From a virus, in IMG/VR virus record IMGVR_UViG_3300025138_000269, positions 1-27,439 of that record: DNA of 27,439 bases; one strand, given 5' to 3'. Positions 19,435 through 27,437 of the stretch are shown here, in pieces. The notes beneath the pieces were generated by a model. That model had not been told where the DNA came from. It made no database searches and worked only from the letters and a program-made list of their open reading frames with translations. Each line of letters starts with the position of its first letter. Position 1 is the first letter of the stretch. Both the position numbers and the translations under genes were made by a program.

Positions 19435-19595
19435 TTAGCTATCTTACCTTTGTTAATACCTTTTTTAATTACATATTCTTTAGTGCCATTTGCACCATGA
19501 TTTACTTCTTTTTTAAGATTTATAAACAGTTGCATTTCTTTCCATTTCTTTTGGCTATCTTCAGAAAACTTACTTAATATTTTAGTATCTCTCAT
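19431..19595 (-). CDS. 54-residue hypothetical protein
   Basis: MRDTKILSKFSEDSQKKWKE, then QLFINLKKEVNHGANG and TKEYVIKKGINKGKIAK. Basic, no membrane segment. It is linked to both neighbours by ATGA overlaps, which supports translation despite its size. Not recognised. Confidence 0.55.
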   Translation of the reverse strand: MRDTKILSKFSEDSQKKWKEMQLFINLKKEVNHGANGTKEYVIKKGINKGKIAK

Positions 19596-19717
19596 TTTTT
19601 ATCCTTACAAGTACAGATAGAACACTTACATTTTTTGTTAGGTTTAAAAGTTTTATGTATCCATTCAAAGACACAATCTATTGCACCAAACAAACTAAAA
19701 AAAAACTTATCAATCAT
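19592..19717 (-). CDS. 41-residue Cys-rich membrane-associating protein
   Basis: MIDKFFFSLFGAIDCVFEWI forms an amphipathic/hydrophobic start and the tail carries CKCSICTCKDKK, four Cys within eight residues, which could bind a metal or become lipidated. The start overlaps the end of the resolvase-like gene by 8 nt, and the stop overlaps the next start by ATGA. Function unknown. Confidence 0.55.
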   Translation of the reverse strand: MIDKFFFSLFGAIDCVFEWIHKTFKPNKKCKCSICTCKDKK

Positions 19718-20036
19718 AATCTACCATCATTAACTTTATGCCTAACCTTTTTTGTTCTTTTGTAGGACTTCTGTGAATTTTATATGAGCCTTTAGGCTTA
19801 TGTTTAAGACTTTTACCTTTTTTGTTTTTTCTAAAGGTATTTGTTTTTATGTCTATGAGTTGTATTTTACCATTTCTATCTACGATTACAATATCAAATG
19901 GACAAGCTGGATCTACTGCTTTTGCTACAAAATAACCTTGCTTTGTTAGTTTTGCGATTGCTTCGTATTCGCCTACTGTTCCTTTAATTGATGTTTTCTT
20001 TTGTCTATCAGAGATTATTTGTTTATCTGATTTCAA
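19710..20036 (-). CDS. Holliday-junction-resolvase-like PD-(D/E)XK nuclease
   Basis: 108 residues. KGTVGEYEAIAKLTKQGYFV (18-37) contains the conserved Glu23 of the family; CPFDIVIVDRNGKIQLIDIK (45-64) contains Asp48 and the Asp62-Ile-Lys64 catalytic triad of PD-(D/E)XK enzymes of the archaeal-Hjc/RecU-like and group I-intron endonuclease-like class. In a phage, such an enzyme would resolve branched DNA before or during packaging. It is encoded among late lysis genes, not with the early recombination genes. Basic C-terminal half (KKGKSLKHKPKGSYKIHRSP). Confidence 0.75.
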   Translation of the reverse strand: MKSDKQIISDRQKKTSIKGTVGEYEAIAKLTKQGYFVAKAVDPACPFDIVIVDRNGKIQLIDIKTNTFRKNKKGKSLKHKPKGSYKIHRSPTKEQKRLGIKLMMVDYD

Positions 20037-20041
20037 AATAA

Positions 20042-20215
20042 TTATTTAAAATAATTATAACCGCTTGATATTATTGCTGATATGACTAATAGAATCCATA
20101 TAGCACCCTTTCCCTTGTTTATTTCTGCTCTAAGTGATTTAGTTTCATGCCTTAGTTCCCTTATTTCTTTAACTAAAAAATCAATCTTTACTTCTGTTGC
20201 AGATTTTCTTGGCAT
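20042..20215 (-). CDS. 57-residue coiled-coil plus membrane-helix protein
   Basis: A charged helix at about 8-33 (KIDFLVKEIRELRHETKSLR) precedes one membrane segment (AIWILLVISAIISSGYNYF, about 38-56). This order is that of hemolysin XhlA-type phage proteins that help lysis, though length and sequence alone cannot prove it. It fills the gap between the resolvase-like gene and the large ejection-type gene. Confidence 0.55.
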   Translation of the reverse strand: MPRKSATEVKIDFLVKEIRELRHETKSLRAEINKGKGAIWILLVISAIISSGYNYFK

Positions 20216-20217
20216 GA

Positions 20218-22200
20218 TTAATCTTTCTTTTCTTGACCTAATATCATTTGTAGATATTCATTAATAAATTGTCTTGTTTCAGAATCTGCATTACCCATTA
20301 TAACACCTAGTCTACCTAAATGTTCTAAAACACCATCAACACCTTTATTTTGACCAATTTTAATTCCTTGTGCTAACCATTTTATAAAAGATGGATTAGT
20401 CATTAAACTAGCAGTAGCTCTTGCACCACCTATAATTAATGGTAATCCAATAAGAGCAAAAGCAGGATTAGCAACAAATGCTCCAGCACCTCCTCCTAAT
20501 AAAATACCTTGTCCTATAACTCTATCTGCTGTTCCAGATGGATTTCTAAAAGTTTTACCACTTTGTCTTATAAAGTTAGATATATTTAAAATTTGATCAA
20601 AATCTTTTTCCATTCCTTTAGTCCAACCTTTACCAGAAAATAATGATTCTTTAGCAGTTTTGCTTAATTTGTTATAATTAGTTAAAAATGTTTCTGAAGA
20701 AAATTTACCAACACCTTCAACAAAATCCCCTGCTAATGCTTGACTTGCTTGTAATCTTCCCATTCTATCAATTACATTAGATAGAAAAACATTATATTGA
20801 TCTGTGGTTAAACTTTTTTTAATAGCATTTAATCTTGAAGAACCTTCTTTACCTGTATTAATTAATAATGATGCAATACGATCTGGATCTGCTGTTTTAG
20901 CTATTGGTAATAAATAATCATCTACTCTTTTTAAACCTGATTGGTAATATTTATTTGCTCTTGTTAATGCGTTTAATCCTTTTGTATTTCCTTTTAATGC
21001 TAATTTAATATCTTCACTTAAAACTCCATAGATAGTTTTTAACTGAGCTTTATCTACAGGATTAATTAAATCAAAACTAGATATTTTATTTCCAATTTTA
21101 CCTTTAATACTTTTTACAGCTTGGTAAGGTAAAGAACCTCCACCTTTAGCTAAATCTTTTTCTAAACCTTTTAAAATATCATCTAAAAATTGATTTTTAA
21201 AAACAACAGATGTTCCTTCTGCACCTTTTACAGGAGCAACTATATCTCTTAATTTAGTTACTGTATTATCTAATTTTATTCCTTGTTTAGGTTTTAAATA
21301 TTTATCAAGTTCTCCAAACAATGAACCTGATTTAGCTTGGAAACGACCAACAAAACCATCTGAAGCATTGACTCCATTTTTTATACCTTGATTAATAATT
21401 CTACCAACAGCAACTTCGTCAGCAGGAATTACTTTACCAATATTTTTTGTTGCAATATTTAATGCTTTTTTTGCTAAATCATCTTGAGCTTTTTGTGCTA
21501 CTGCTGCTATCTTGCCTGATGCACCAGGAACATTACCTAAAACTAATTCAACAGTTTGTATTCCTTGTTTTTGAGTAACTTGTCCTAAAGAAGGTGTAAC
21601 ACCTGCATCTACATAATTTGCAAGTCTTTCAGATGTTGCTTTTCCTGTTTTACCAAATCCAGTAATTGCACCTTTAAAACCTTTGACAATTAAAGGAGCT
21701 ACTACTTGACCTACAGAACCAAATGCAAAATCAGTTGCTCTTTGTGCTGCATGTTCTTTATTAGTTCTTAACATCTCAGCTCCATATTGTGCTGCTACTC
21801 TTTCAAATAATTCAGCACCAGCAGCCATACCAACTCCTGCACCAGCTACTGTTCCTACACCAGGTGCTATTGCTGTACCACCTGCTGCTCCTCCGATAGA
21901 ACCAACAATTTCAGTTATTTCTTTACCAATGTCTATAAAGTCTGCAAAATTAGTTTTTTTTTTATTGTCTAATTGAAATTTATTTCCTTTGTCATCTGTA
22001 ACTAAAAAATTGTTTGATTGTGTTGTATCAATTTCAACTTGAGGATAAAATTTTTTTAAAGTTGCAATTTTAGATTCCATATTAGGTGAACCTTCAACAA
22101 GAAATCTAATTTTATTAGGTATCTCAGGTAATTCATCTAATATTTCTTGAGTTGGTTTATATTCTTCAAATAATTCTACTGTTGGAATATAATCTGCCAT
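20218..22200 (-). CDS. Large internal virion/ejection-type protein
   Basis: 660 residues. The N-terminal region is acidic (to about 95); then a Gly/Ala-rich membrane-type stretch, IVGSIGGAAGGTAIAPGVGT at about 98-117 followed by VAGAGVGMAAGAELF, has the glycine-zipper look of phage DNA-ejection proteins that insert in the host envelope. The middle is helical and basic, and a second hydrophobic pair lies at about 574-610 (ILLGGGAGAFVANPAFALIG). It ends with a charged tail. The position among Gly-rich late proteins after tail fibres agrees with an internal or ejection protein; family not identified. Confidence 0.55.
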   Translation of the reverse strand: MADYIPTVELFEEYKPTQEILDELPEIPNKIRFLVEGSPNMESKIATLKKFYPQVEIDTTQSNNFLVTDDKGNKFQLDNKKKTNFADFIDIGKEITEIVGSIGGAAGGTAIAPGVGTVAGAGVGMAAGAELFERVAAQYGAEMLRTNKEHAAQRATDFAFGSVGQVVAPLIVKGFKGAITGFGKTGKATSERLANYVDAGVTPSLGQVTQKQGIQTVELVLGNVPGASGKIAAVAQKAQDDLAKKALNIATKNIGKVIPADEVAVGRIINQGIKNGVNASDGFVGRFQAKSGSLFGELDKYLKPKQGIKLDNTVTKLRDIVAPVKGAEGTSVVFKNQFLDDILKGLEKDLAKGGGSLPYQAVKSIKGKIGNKISSFDLINPVDKAQLKTIYGVLSEDIKLALKGNTKGLNALTRANKYYQSGLKRVDDYLLPIAKTADPDRIASLLINTGKEGSSRLNAIKKSLTTDQYNVFLSNVIDRMGRLQASQALAGDFVEGVGKFSSETFLTNYNKLSKTAKESLFSGKGWTKGMEKDFDQILNISNFIRQSGKTFRNPSGTADRVIGQGILLGGGAGAFVANPAFALIGLPLIIGGARATASLMTNPSFIKWLAQGIKIGQNKGVDGVLEHLGRLGVIMGNADSETRQFINEYLQMILGQEKKD

Positions 22201-22210
22201 AATTAACCTT

Positions 22211-23101
22211 TTACTTTTTTATTCTAAATTTCATACCATCTGGAAGAATATAAATCATTTCTCCAGTAGCCATGTCATAATCTAAAAGTTGAGCTTTACT
22301 TGAATCTATTACTTGACCATCTTTAGTTTTAATTTGTTTAGGTCTTAAATCTCCAGATAAAAACACTTGTGAAGAATCTAATCCATATTCTTGAATTGAA
22401 GAACCAAAAGATCCTTTAAAAGCATCAAATTGTTTTATATTTGAATTATATAATTTACTTGCTGTTCCAACAAAATCTGCTCTTTGTTTTTCTGTTAATT
22501 TTTCTCCTGATACTGCTTTATTATAAGCATTCCAAACTCTATCTGGAACACCACCAGCGGAAGCTGCAGTTGCTTGTTCACCTTCTCTAACAACAGAAGT
22601 TGGATCAAGAATTTTCATATAAGTAAAGATCATAGACATATCTCCAGCTGCACTTTCTTGTTTTGCTGAAGCAGTTAATTTTGAAAATTGAGTAGATGCC
22701 ATATTAAAATCTTTCACAATAGCATTATTAGTAAATAAACCTTGTAAGTTTTTTGTTTGATCTCTTTTAATTTTATTTAAATCTTCAGGTTTTGCAGGTT
22801 TAGCTTTTACATTTGGTAAAACTCTATCTCCTGTGTCAGCATAATAATTAAAACCATCAGCTCCTTTAACCATCTTTCTATCTTTTTGTTTAGGTGTTAA
22901 TAGTTGTTGCATTTGAGCAGTTTGAGCTACAGCAGGAAATAGTGCTGCAAAAGGATCTTTACCTTGAACACCTTGACTATAAATAGCAGAACCTAATAAA
23001 GCACCTTGAGATATATTACCTAATAATCCACCACTTTGATTAGCAGGTGTATTTAATAAACCTTGTAATTGCTCATATCTTTTTCTTAAATTCTCTATCA
23101 T
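22211..23101 (-). CDS. Internal virion/ejection-type protein
   Basis: 296 residues. A short Gly-rich stretch (GGLLGNISQGALLGSAIY at about 24-41) and a Gln-rich region precede a helical domain with IFTYMKILDPTSVVREGEQA at about 158-177, followed by a basic C-terminal domain ending in DYDMATGEMIYILPDGMKFR. The 'Y..kvlDPtSVVREgE.a' motif is familiar from podovirus and siphovirus structural proteins that sit in the virion interior or tail. The gene starts at the TAATG junction with the next one upstream. Confidence 0.6.
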   Translation of the reverse strand: MIENLRKRYEQLQGLLNTPANQSGGLLGNISQGALLGSAIYSQGVQGKDPFAALFPAVAQTAQMQQLLTPKQKDRKMVKGADGFNYYADTGDRVLPNVKAKPAKPEDLNKIKRDQTKNLQGLFTNNAIVKDFNMASTQFSKLTASAKQESAAGDMSMIFTYMKILDPTSVVREGEQATAASAGGVPDRVWNAYNKAVSGEKLTEKQRADFVGTASKLYNSNIKQFDAFKGSFGSSIQEYGLDSSQVFLSGDLRPKQIKTKDGQVIDSSKAQLLDYDMATGEMIYILPDGMKFRIKK

Positions 23102-24336
23102 TATATTAATCCTCTTTGTTTTAAATAATCTATATTGTAAGGGTTGTCTGCCATATTTGTACTACTTAATAAGCCATATGGCTGTGCTGAGTAGCCAAAC
23201 TGTTGACTTGGGGGTGTTATACCCAAAATATTATTAACACTATTTTTAGCATTATTATAGTCTGTTTGCAAATCAGAACTTAATGATGAACCTTGAGTCA
23301 TATTCATATTATTAAAATACTGATTTACCATTGATGATTGTGGTGTTTGTCCAGATACTGAATAAGCTAACTCTGGTGTAAATAAATTTTGTAAATCTTG
23401 TTGTTCACCTCTTGTTAAACTATTTGGATCAAATGATGCGTCTAAAGGATTTGTTGTATCTCCACTTCCATATTTTGCAGTAAAATCTGATTGTTTAAAA
23501 GTACCATCTCTAACACCTTGTAAGTCTGATTCTAAATCTTGAACTTTAGAACCTATTTCACCTGGTATTTCACTAACACTTTCATAATCTTCAAAATCTG
23601 GATTATCTTTATAAATATTTGATAATCTTTTATTTAAAGAAAATGTCATAGCTTTTTGTTGTAAGGCTTCTGACATAGGTGAAAATCCTCTTAATAAAGA
23701 ACCTAATATTCCACCATCTTTAAAAAAATCTAAAGTATTATCAAAACCTCTTTGAAAAGGTGATCTTTCATCAATTACTTGAGATTGTAAAGTAGCAGGT
23801 GCTTCTAATTGATCTTTTGTAATTCTTCCTTGTCTATATGCTTCTTCTTTAGATAAACCAAAAGGCTGTTCATCTTGTGGTCTAAATCCTGGTTCTACAC
23901 CAGTTGATATTCTTTGAATTCTGTCTTGATAATTATCATTATTCTCTGGAACAGTAGGAGAACCAGCACCATAAGTAAATCCAGTTTCTCTACCAGAAAC
24001 ATTTTTTGAAGAATCATAACCTCCACCTGTGTACTGAGAATCTCTATCTTCTCTTCCACCACTTCCTCCACCGCCAGAGTATCCACTACCTCCTCCAGCT
24101 CCACTTGTAGATGAAGTTCTTCCAGATTGGTTTGATGAAGAATCATAACCACCTTGTCCACCATCGTTATCTCCAGAAGATTCTGGAGGATATGCAAAAA
24201 TACCAGATGGTGTAGGAGTTTTAACTCCACCAGCATCTACTAACATATCTCTTTCTTGTGGAGTTATATAAGCAAGTAAATGATTTTTAGGTGCTAAATC
24301 ATTTAGAAGTCCTGCGTATTTTTTAAGGTCATTCAT
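23101..24336 (-). CDS. Gly/Ser-rich virion protein
   Basis: 411 residues. A low-complexity Gly/Ser region at about 52-130 (GGQGGYDSSSNQSGRTSS, GGGSGYSGGGGSGGREDRDS) is followed by a predicted folded part with many Asp/Ser/Gln. The unusual linker would be flexible and protease-accessible, as in ejection or internal proteins. Overlaps by one base the gene that follows. I do not know the family; structural role is inferred from context. Confidence 0.6.
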   Translation of the reverse strand: MNDLKKYAGLLNDLAPKNHLLAYITPQERDMLVDAGGVKTPTPSGIFAYPPESSGDNDGGQGGYDSSSNQSGRTSSTSGAGGGSGYSGGGGSGGREDRDSQYTGGGYDSSKNVSGRETGFTYGAGSPTVPENNDNYQDRIQRISTGVEPGFRPQDEQPFGLSKEEAYRQGRITKDQLEAPATLQSQVIDERSPFQRGFDNTLDFFKDGGILGSLLRGFSPMSEALQQKAMTFSLNKRLSNIYKDNPDFEDYESVSEIPGEIGSKVQDLESDLQGVRDGTFKQSDFTAKYGSGDTTNPLDASFDPNSLTRGEQQDLQNLFTPELAYSVSGQTPQSSMVNQYFNNMNMTQGSSLSSDLQTDYNNAKNSVNNILGITPPSQQFGYSAQPYGLLSSTNMADNPYNIDYLKQRGLI

Positions 24337-24351
24337 TAAGAATTAATCCTT

Positions 24352-24462
24352 TTATGAAATTATTGAAATTACAAATAGTACACCAAGAATAATAATATAT
24401 TTAGATGTATTATTATCTATGTCTGTTTTAACATCGTAAATTAATTTTTTTATTTTATCCAT
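24352..24462 (-). CDS. 36-residue single-span membrane micropeptide
   Basis: MDKIKKLIYDVKTDIDNNTS followed by KYIIILGVLFVISIIS: a charged start and one C-terminal membrane helix. GGAGG 9 nt upstream and a TAATG junction with the preceding gene support translation. In size and topology it resembles small holins or other membrane micropeptides. It lies between two Gly-rich virion genes, so an ejection-related role is as possible as a lysis role. Confidence 0.55.
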   Translation of the reverse strand: MDKIKKLIYDVKTDIDNNTSKYIIILGVLFVISIIS

Positions 24463-25163
24463 TATAATAGTCCTCCTAATAATCCTAAACCACCACCTAC
24501 TAATGCACCTACACCACCGAATTGTGATCCAAGCATAGCACCACCCATAGCAGTTGAGAATGGATTAGCTTGTACTGATGATGATCCTACTGTTGTAGGT
24601 AATCCAGTTGCAATAGGATTAACAAAGTTAGCATATTGTTGTAATGCTTGTGTGGGAGCTAGTTGTCTTTGTCTTTGAATGTTTTCTAATTGAGATCCTG
24701 TTTGAACTAAACTAGGAGCTTGAGATGCAATACCTAATTGTCTGCCTCTTTCAGTTTCATACTGACCAAAGGCTAAAGGTAAAGCAGCTTGTGCTACTTG
24801 TGAAACTATTTGTTGTTGTGACATTGGAGAACCTGGTGTTCTTCCTGCTGCACTAAATTGTGATTGAACTCCTGTTGCTATATCTGAAGCTGTCTTTTGC
24901 ATTAAAGGAGATAAAAAAGGATTTAAATAATTTCCAGATAAAGTATCTGCTAACTGTTGTTGTGATGCAGTACCTAATGCTTCTTGTTGAGCAAGACCTG
25001 TTAAAGTTTGTTGAGTGGGAGCTACATATCCTGTTGCACCTACACCTTGATTATATAATTGACCAGACTCAGAAAGTATCTGAGCTAATGCTGGTTCTGC
25101 TGGTGCATAAGGTGTTATTTCTGATGTAGTAGTTCCTCCTGATGATCCTCCGCCAAAACTCAT
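24462..25163 (-). CDS. Gly/Gln-rich ejection-type virion protein
   Basis: 233 residues. A Gly/Ser/Thr-rich start (SFGGGSSGGTTTSEITPYAP) is followed by a Gln/Ala-rich helical body (SQVAQAALPLAFGQYETERG at about 123-142) and a C-terminal glycine zipper (AMGGAMLGSQFGGVGALVGG at about 205-224) that ends in GLGLLGGLL. This C-terminal membrane-like glycine repeat is frequent in small marine-podovirus virion proteins that likely help DNA pass the host envelope. Its end overlaps the 36-residue membrane gene by one base. Confidence 0.6.
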   Translation of the reverse strand: MSFGGGSSGGTTTSEITPYAPAEPALAQILSESGQLYNQGVGATGYVAPTQQTLTGLAQQEALGTASQQQLADTLSGNYLNPFLSPLMQKTASDIATGVQSQFSAAGRTPGSPMSQQQIVSQVAQAALPLAFGQYETERGRQLGIASQAPSLVQTGSQLENIQRQRQLAPTQALQQYANFVNPIATGLPTTVGSSSVQANPFSTAMGGAMLGSQFGGVGALVGGGLGLLGGLL

Positions 25164-25603
25164 ATTTTCTCCTCTTGTTTAATTTGTTTTTCTAAAACAA
25201 CATGGGTTCTTTTGTAGCCATGATTATTATAGACTTTTTGCCAACCTGGTCTAGCAATTAGTTCCATCCTCTTGCAATCTTTATCTTCAGCAAATTTTTC
25301 AATTTCACTTATTAAGTGTTGCCACTTAGACATTTGCCTTCCAGTTACAATATAAACATGACAGACCTTACCATGTTTTCTTTTTATAATTTCAGTAACA
25401 ACAACACCATAATATTTATTGGTTGTTATTTTTTCGTTTTTATCCCATATAACCCAAACTTGAAATTTACCTTGTTTGGCGGTTTCATAAACGAAATCTG
25501 AATCAGTAAGTTGACCTGAATATGCTAGAGCAGACTTAATATCTTTTTCAACCATGCTCCAAACTTTATCAAGTTCTTCAATTGGTATTGAAACTAATCT
25601 CAT
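25160..25603 (-). CDS. GNAT-like protein in the virion gene block
   Basis: 147 residues. VWVIWDKNEKITTNKYYGVV at about 49-68, a middle strand/helix with TGRQMSKWQHLISEIEKFAE and a C-terminal MELIARPGWQKVYNNHGYKR are the order found in phage GNAT-like proteins ('gvvvtei ... ieli.RpGW.kv...~Gy....v.leK'). The usual acetyl-CoA loop (Q/RxxGxG/A) is not clearly present, so catalytic activity is doubtful. Located between the ejection proteins and the small virion protein, a place often held by such genes; may be a structural or modifying factor. Overlaps the next gene by 4 nt. Confidence 0.65.
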   Translation of the reverse strand: MRLVSIPIEELDKVWSMVEKDIKSALAYSGQLTDSDFVYETAKQGKFQVWVIWDKNEKITTNKYYGVVVTEIIKRKHGKVCHVYIVTGRQMSKWQHLISEIEKFAEDKDCKRMELIARPGWQKVYNNHGYKRTHVVLEKQIKQEEKI

Positions 25604-25638
25604 AAATACATTAAAAAATACTTAATAACAATATATTA

Positions 25639-25980
25639 TTACGCACTCTTTTCGTCAAATATTTCTACATAGCTAACAATACCTGCTATGTTATTAGCAG
25701 AGGCAGCTTTTACTTTTAAAGCATCCCCAGATTCTAAAACCATAGTACCTTTGACAAGATTATCTACTGTTTTAGATGATAAATTTATATGTGCTACTTC
25801 ATGTTCTGCGTTAGATGCTGAACTATCTGTAGTAAAGGCTTCAACCTCAACTGCACCAGAATGAATATTAGTTATTTGAATAGATTTTACTAAAGCTGTT
25901 CTGTCAGTTGGACAGGTATATACAGTTGTTTTATCTGTAGTTGTCAGATCAAACATAGCATTTTTATATATATTAGCCAT
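25639..25980 (-). CDS. Small beta-rich virion protein
   Basis: 113 residues, Thr/Ser/Val-rich, alternating strands: FDLTTTDKTTVYTCPTDRTA at about 10-29, SIQITNIHSGAVEVEAFTTD at about 33-52 and a final YVEIFDEKSA. The pattern of strands after a 'P.g..alv.si.itN' motif is familiar from phage head or tail decoration proteins. No catalytic motif. Virion location is likely from context and composition. Confidence 0.65.
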   Translation of the reverse strand: MANIYKNAMFDLTTTDKTTVYTCPTDRTALVKSIQITNIHSGAVEVEAFTTDSSASNAEHEVAHINLSSKTVDNLVKGTMVLESGDALKVKAASANNIAGIVSYVEIFDEKSA

Positions 25981-26290
25981 TCTTAGGATGCTTTACTTTA
26001 ACTGCTTTGATAGCTTCATAGAACTCAAAGTATTCAGATTTTAATTTAGGATTTTGATCTATTGAGTGCCATAGCATATCTAGTTGATCTCCAATGCTAG
26101 GATAAATTCTATCTCTTTGATATTGTTTAGCATCATACTCTGCTTGTACCTCTACCATTTTAGCTTCTATGTCAGCTTTAGGTATTGGTGTTGTTCCATT
26201 GTGCCATTCTATTTCACAAGTGTTAATATCTTCTCCACTTACAGATACTTCTGCATTTGGATTTATTTTAAGTATTGCTTCTATAATCAT
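25973..26290 (-). CDS. XkdW-like tail-fibre assembly protein
   Basis: 105 residues. A beta-type N-terminal half (PNAEVSVSGEDINTCEIEWH) is followed by an acidic/basic helix and YPSIGDQLDMLWHSIDQNP at about 65-83. 'RIYPSIGDQLDMLWH' is a well-known signature in XkdW-like and other small proteins next to tail fibres. It lies directly after two fibre genes and overlaps one by 4 nt, so it probably helps fibre assembly as a chaperone. No enzyme motif. Confidence 0.7.
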   Translation of the reverse strand: MIIEAILKINPNAEVSVSGEDINTCEIEWHNGTTPIPKADIEAKMVEVQAEYDAKQYQRDRIYPSIGDQLDMLWHSIDQNPKLKSEYFEFYEAIKAVKVKHPKNG

Positions 26291-26838
26291 CCTGCTATCT
26301 CCATTAAAGTTATAAATCCTTTACTACTACTTTTGTTAGCAATTACTTGTACTCCTGATTCTTTAGCAAATTGTGTTTTATATGTTGTAGCAGAAGTTGT
26401 ACTAGGAGTATCTAAAACATCAAAAGAAACTCTATTTCCAAATCTTAATTCATTATTTGATGCAGCTTCTGCTGTTATTCTTAAATCAGAACTGCTTGGT
26501 GTTGTAAAAATAGCTGTGCTTCCTCTTAAAATTTTTAACAAACCATAATTTTCATCTGCACCATCATTATTGTCATGATATATAAGTTGATTGACTAATA
26601 CTAAAATTTTATTACTTGAAGAAGATGGTGTTATACTTGCTGATAAATTTGTATCAGCATAAGAAGAAGATGTTGAGGAAACTGATGATGTTGTACTTCC
26701 TTGAACAACTTGCAAAACCTTACCAGTAGGAATAGCTGCTGGTAAAGCAGTTACTGCACCCAAAGATGTGTTAGCAATATTACCTTGTGGTATAGTGCCT
26801 GTTATTGCTGTTGCTCCGCCTAATCTAGTTATCGCCAT
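26287..26838 (-). CDS. Tail fibre-type protein
   Basis: 183 residues. MAITRLGGATAITGTIPQGN gives an N-terminal repeat-like motif that is usual for attachment of phage tail fibres; after a Ser/Thr-rich linker (about 47-75, many SSS) comes a predicted beta-sandwich receptor-binding domain with LVLVNQLIYHDN and LLKILRGSTAIF. No enzyme motif. GGAG 5 nt upstream of ATG is a good ribosome site. Its start overlaps the end of the next fibre gene. Confidence 0.65.
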   Translation of the reverse strand: MAITRLGGATAITGTIPQGNIANTSLGAVTALPAAIPTGKVLQVVQGSTTSSVSSTSSSYADTNLSASITPSSSSNKILVLVNQLIYHDNNDGADENYGLLKILRGSTAIFTTPSSSDLRITAEAASNNELRFGNRVSFDVLDTPSTTSATTYKTQFAKESGVQVIANKSSSKGFITLMEIAG

Positions 26839-27437
26839 TATACTCCTATTAATTTGTATGCACCTATTGATGTTGCATTAGCTAAAACTCTTGCATCATT
26901 TCCACTATTGTCAAGTGATTGACAATATAATTCTATTGTATCTCCAGCAGATAAAGTAAACATTACTGAAGCACTTAAACTTACATAACGTAAGTATCTT
27001 TCTCCACTAGCACCATTTCTAAATTTAGAAACTTTTATTTCACTTCCATTTCTATAAATATTTATTTCAGCTTGCCAACCATCATCGCCTGCAACTTCAA
27101 AATCCCAAAGAACACTTCCAAAAATATAATATTTTCCACCTTCCCCACTAGGAACTGTAAAAGTCGTTCCATTAAAAGCAGTATCGCTATCAATTTCATC
27201 ATTTGTCATTCCTGTAACTTTAACTTGTGTATTTCTTGCAATAGTTTGAGTTGAAGCTAACTCTCCATAAAAAGCTGGAGTATTAGCTACAGCAACAGCA
27301 GCGCCATTATTTTGTAATGTCCCAACAATATTAGTAGTATCCCCACTAGCTCCAATAGTAATAGTATTAGAACTCTCGTTGATAATGTTATTACCCGCTG
27401 TATCTTGTATTGTGTCTACTTTTAAAATTGCTGTCAT
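26838..27437 (-). CDS. Tail fibre-type protein with C1q/TNF-like domain
   Basis: 199 residues, complete, with the ATG 2 nt from the window end. AILKVDTIQDTAGNNIINES (3-22) then TITIGASGDTTNI is the N-terminal motif that marine phages use for many tail-fibre or appendage proteins. From about 57 on there is a jelly-roll-like domain (FYGELASTQTIARNTQVKVT, then GKYYIFGSVLWDFEVAGDDG, then LSAGDTIELYCQSL) like C1q/TNF-type domains, probably for receptor binding. Structural role is a confident guess from these motifs. Confidence 0.8.
   Translation of the reverse strand: MTAILKVDTIQDTAGNNIINESSNTITIGASGDTTNIVGTLQNNGAAVAVANTPAFYGELASTQTIARNTQVKVTGMTNDEIDSDTAFNGTTFTVPSGEGGKYYIFGSVLWDFEVAGDDGWQAEINIYRNGSEIKVSKFRNGASGERYLRYVSLSASVMFTLSAGDTIELYCQSLDNSGNDARVLANATSIGAYKLIGV

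Noticed and set aside
23895-24236. Leu/Glu-rich frame inside the Gly/Ser-rich virion gene
   Set aside because: Frame-shifted image of a repetitive Gly/Ser-coding sequence; low-complexity DNA commonly gives long false frames.
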